Made by a program: the position numbers and the translations under genes
Assembly: GCA_017420455.1 (NCBI GenBank)
Contig: JAFOJB010000106.1
Location: 1 to 7,372 of the forward strand
Length of the DNA stretch: 7,372 bases
DNA from: Blautia sp.
GTDB lineage: Bacteria; Bacillota; Clostridia; Lachnospirales; Lachnospiraceae
Direction: 5' to 3'
The notes under the pieces: model-generated
Database searches by the model: none
Seen by the model: the letters and a program-made list of their open reading frames with translations, nothing else
Told to the model about the DNA's origin: nothing
Shown: positions 5,646-7,372 of the stretch, in pieces
How positions within the stretch are numbered: position 1 is the stretch's first letter
Layout of the letters: every line of letters begins with the position of its first letter

Positions 5646-6653
5646 TTACTCTTCTTTCTCCGTATCAGGAAGGCAGGGCTGCTCTTCCGCCTTTGTACAG
5701 CCATTCTGCTCCACGTTTTCCGTAAAATTGATCCTCTCCTCTTCTATGACAAGAGGGCGGTGCATGACCCGTATATTGATCGCGGAAATGTATTCCCCGA
5801 TAAAACCAAGAAATACCAGTGTCAGCGACATGATCATGGAAAACATGATCAGGAGCGGCGCCTGGCCTGCCGCGAAACGGTTCCAGTAAAGCAGCTTCAG
5901 GATCAGATAGACAAACCCGATGAGGAAGCTCAGCAAGGAGCAGAAAAGACCGATAAACATGGCCAGACGCATTCCGACCTTTGAATATGAGGTGATGGAA
6001 AGCATGGCCGCATCGTACAGGCTGTAAAAATTGTTATGGGATTTCCCGCTCTTTCTTTTCGGCTGGTTAAAGGGGATCTCCACATGGTCAGGCGCGTATT
6101 CCGCCACAATTCCCCGGATAAAAGGAGTGGGATCGTTCAGCTGCCGCAGAATCTCCACGAATTTCCTGTCGTAAAGCCCATATCCGGTAAACTGCTCGAT
6201 CTGTTCCACAGCGCTGATCTTTTTGATCATTTTGTAGTATCTTCCCCGCAGCCAGTACATCAGCTTATTCTCATCACTGCTGGTCTTTATCATACAGACC
6301 ACCGAATGACCCTCTTCCCACTTCCGGACCATCTGGGGAATGTATTCCGGCGGATTCTGAAAATCGGCGCAGATGGATATGACACAATCCCCGCTGCACT
6401 GCAGAAGGCCGTAGAACGGACTGTTGAACTGCCCGAAGTTCGTGACATTGAAGACCGCCTTGATCTGCCTGTTTTCCGCACAAAGTTCACGGATGATCTG
6501 CCGGGTACGATCCCTGGATTTATTATCAATGATCACGATCTCATAATCATATTCGGGAAGCTCCGTCTGCAGTACATGGATCACTGCCTCACAGATCGGC
6601 CGGATATTCCCCTCCTCATTGTAGCACGGTATCCGTACAGATATTTTTTTCAT
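5646..6653 (-). CDS. family 2 glycosyltransferase, GtrB/DPM1-like, with C-terminal membrane anchor
   Basis: A 335-residue protein. The GT-A domain occupies about residues 1-215: RIPCYNEEGNI (7-17), the nucleotide-binding IDNKSRD (42-48, in place of VDDGSTD), the NFGQ region (72-75), and the metal/sugar-phosphate motif ADFQNPPE (96-103, usually D-L-Q-D-P-P-E). RGIVAEY (180-186) and the basic PKRKSGKSH (198-206) also match this subfamily. Two membrane segments follow (about 228-253 and 266-290), then the conserved-type VMHRPLVI and a 30-residue acidic, Cys-containing tail. Relatives transfer a sugar from a nucleotide donor to polyprenyl phosphate or a membrane-bound glycan acceptor at the cytoplasmic face, so a role in cell-surface polysaccharide assembly or decoration is likely. 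The start is supported by GAGGAAG (6661-6667, complement), 7 bases upstream. The thiamine-diphosphate enzyme gene lies 89 bases upstream on the same strand and is probably cotranscribed. Confidence 0.88.
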   Translation of the reverse strand: MKKISVRIPCYNEEGNIRPICEAVIHVLQTELPEYDYEIVIIDNKSRDRTRQIIRELCAENRQIKAVFNVTNFGQFNSPFYGLLQCSGDCVISICADFQNPPEYIPQMVRKWEEGHSVVCMIKTSSDENKLMYWLRGRYYKMIKKISAVEQIEQFTGYGLYDRKFVEILRQLNDPTPFIRGIVAEYAPDHVEIPFNQPKRKSGKSHNNFYSLYDAAMLSITSYSKVGMRLAMFIGLFCSLLSFLIGFVYLILKLLYWNRFAAGQAPLLIMFSMIMSLTLVFLGFIGEYISAINIRVMHRPLVIEEERINFTENVEQNGCTKAEEQPCLPDTEKEE

Positions 6654-6742
6654 TTCTGATCTTCCTCAACTTTCTGGTTCCAGCATCTCTTTCATGTCCT
6701 TTTTAAAGGACCTTTCTGTTTTTCTTATCCAGCATACGGCTT
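6654..6742 (-). other. 89-base gap upstream of the glycosyltransferase gene, with a small hairpin
   Basis: The gap contains a short palindrome at 6696-6711 (GTCCTTT / AAAGGAC, 7-bp stem with a 2-base nominal loop) and the glycosyltransferase ribosome site at 6661-6667. On the - strand the palindrome is preceded by an A-rich tract and not followed by T residues, so it does not look like a terminator for the genes read through it. Read on the + strand it is followed by T-rich CTTTCTGTTTTTCTT. No promoter could be supported. Confidence 0.3.
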
Positions 6743-7372
6743 TTATTCCATGTGAATGCCGACGCTTTCAAATATCCTCCCGACCTCTTCCTCTTCCAGG
6801 AAGGGCGCCATGTTTTCCAGCGTCCCGGAAACCATGTGTCCGGCCTTGTCTGCACGGCTTGCCACTTTGGGCTCTGTTACCTGGGTGATATCCAGCATCA
6901 CCTCACATACACAAGGCCCTTCCTCGGAAAAAACCTCCGGAAGGGTGTCTTTCAGCTCCTGTACCGTGCCGATTCTCCGGAAGGGGATGCCGTATGCCGG
7001 AATCAGCTTCGAAAGATCCGGGAAACTGAGGTCATGGCTGTCCTCTCCGACGCCCACCAGATCCTCCCCGAAAAAGCTTCTCTGGGTCATCCGGATGGAG
7101 TGATATCCCTGATTGTTCATGACAAAAACAAGGATGGGAAGCTGGTGATGCCAGATGGTCTGCAGCTCCTGGAGATTCATCTGGAAGCTCCCTTCCCCGG
7201 TACCCAGAATGGTCTTCTTTCTCCTGTTCCCGATGCAGATACCAATAGCCGCAGGCAGGTCGAAGCCCATGGCGGCCATAGAGGGATTGGTGTAAAATCT
7301 CTGTCCCTTTTTCAGGTAAGCCGTCTGGCTTCCCGCCACCCTGGAGGTTCCCACACTGACTGCCAGATCGGC
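6743..7372 (-). CDS. thiamine-diphosphate-dependent enzyme, acetolactate synthase fold (C-terminal part)
   Basis: The frame is open to the window edge; 209 residues are visible and the start lies beyond 7372. The GTG at 7352-7354 is an internal Val codon (AVSVGTSRVAGSQ), so it was not taken as a start. The visible part holds the end of the central domain and the C-terminal pyrophosphate-binding domain: NPSMAAMGFDLPAAIG, then the ThDP motif with 24 residues between the G-x-G and N-N elements. It reads GEG (visible residues 59-61) rather than GDG, followed by QMNLQELQTI and MNNQGYHSI. The ending (EVMLDITQVTEPKVASR, then MVSGTLENMAPFLEEEE) resembles ThDP proteins of O-antigen/nucleotide-sugar clusters rather than biosynthetic acetolactate synthase. 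Some relatives such as YerE add a two-carbon unit to a keto-sugar nucleotide. With a glycosyltransferase directly downstream, a branched-sugar role is a reasonable guess, but other 2-keto acid chemistry is possible. Confidence 0.82.
   Translation of the reverse strand, partial: ADLAVSVGTSRVAGSQTAYLKKGQRFYTNPSMAAMGFDLPAAIGICIGNRRKKTILGTGEGSFQMNLQELQTIWHHQLPILVFVMNNQGYHSIRMTQRSFFGEDLVGVGEDSHDLSFPDLSKLIPAYGIPFRRIGTVQELKDTLPEVFSEEGPCVCEVMLDITQVTEPKVASRADKAGHMVSGTLENMAPFLEEEEVGRIFESVGIHME

Noticed and set aside
6036..6659. 207-codon + strand frame opposite the glycosyltransferase
   Set aside because: It is a shadow of the GT2 gene, without motifs.
6667..6735. Two tiny - strand reading frames (about 9-10 codons) ahead of the glycosyltransferase, considered as a leader peptide
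   Set aside because: They are very short and lack convincing ribosome sites; the codon content suggests no attenuation mechanism.

Overview
The window looks like part of the chromosome of an anaerobic plant-polysaccharide-degrading Bacillota, most plausibly a gut Clostridia/Lachnospiraceae relative. This rests on gene content (an LplD-type GH4 behind a MalG-type sugar permease), strong AGGAGG-type ribosome binding sites and mid-50s % G+C in most genes. The taxon is inference; no rRNA or other marker gene is present. 

Left half (1-4429, all + strand) is a compact pectin/galacturonide catabolism cluster. It opens with the last 32 codons of a carbohydrate ABC transporter inner-membrane permease. 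An NAD/metal-dependent family 4 glycosidase follows, whose CHEV motif marks it as an alpha-galacturonidase, and then a GH28-fold protein. Neither enzyme has a signal peptide, so the picture is import of short galacturonate oligomers followed by cytosolic breakdown. Only 17 bases behind the GH28 gene sits a PAS-linked class III nucleotide cyclase. Its specificity residues (Glu and Gly) resemble guanylate rather than adenylate cyclases, and it has an unrecognised C-terminal domain. A sensor that makes a cyclic nucleotide at the end of a pectin operon is the most unusual thing here.

Right half (4430-7372) is different in kind and looks like the edge of a surface-polysaccharide / nucleotide-sugar region. 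A conspicuously A+T-rich SDR nucleotide-sugar epimerase/dehydratase (+ strand) faces two - strand genes. These are a membrane-anchored GT2 glycosyltransferase of the GtrB/DPM1 type and, upstream of it, the C-terminal half of a thiamine-diphosphate enzyme of the acetolactate-synthase fold. A long hairpin with 24-nt arms lies between the convergent genes. Base composition drops abruptly right after the cyclase stop codon, so the boundary between the two modules is near 4430 even though the SDR gene follows the cyclase by only 17 bases.

No tRNA, rRNA, CRISPR array, insertion sequence or confident promoter was seen, and no gap between genes exceeds 120 bases.
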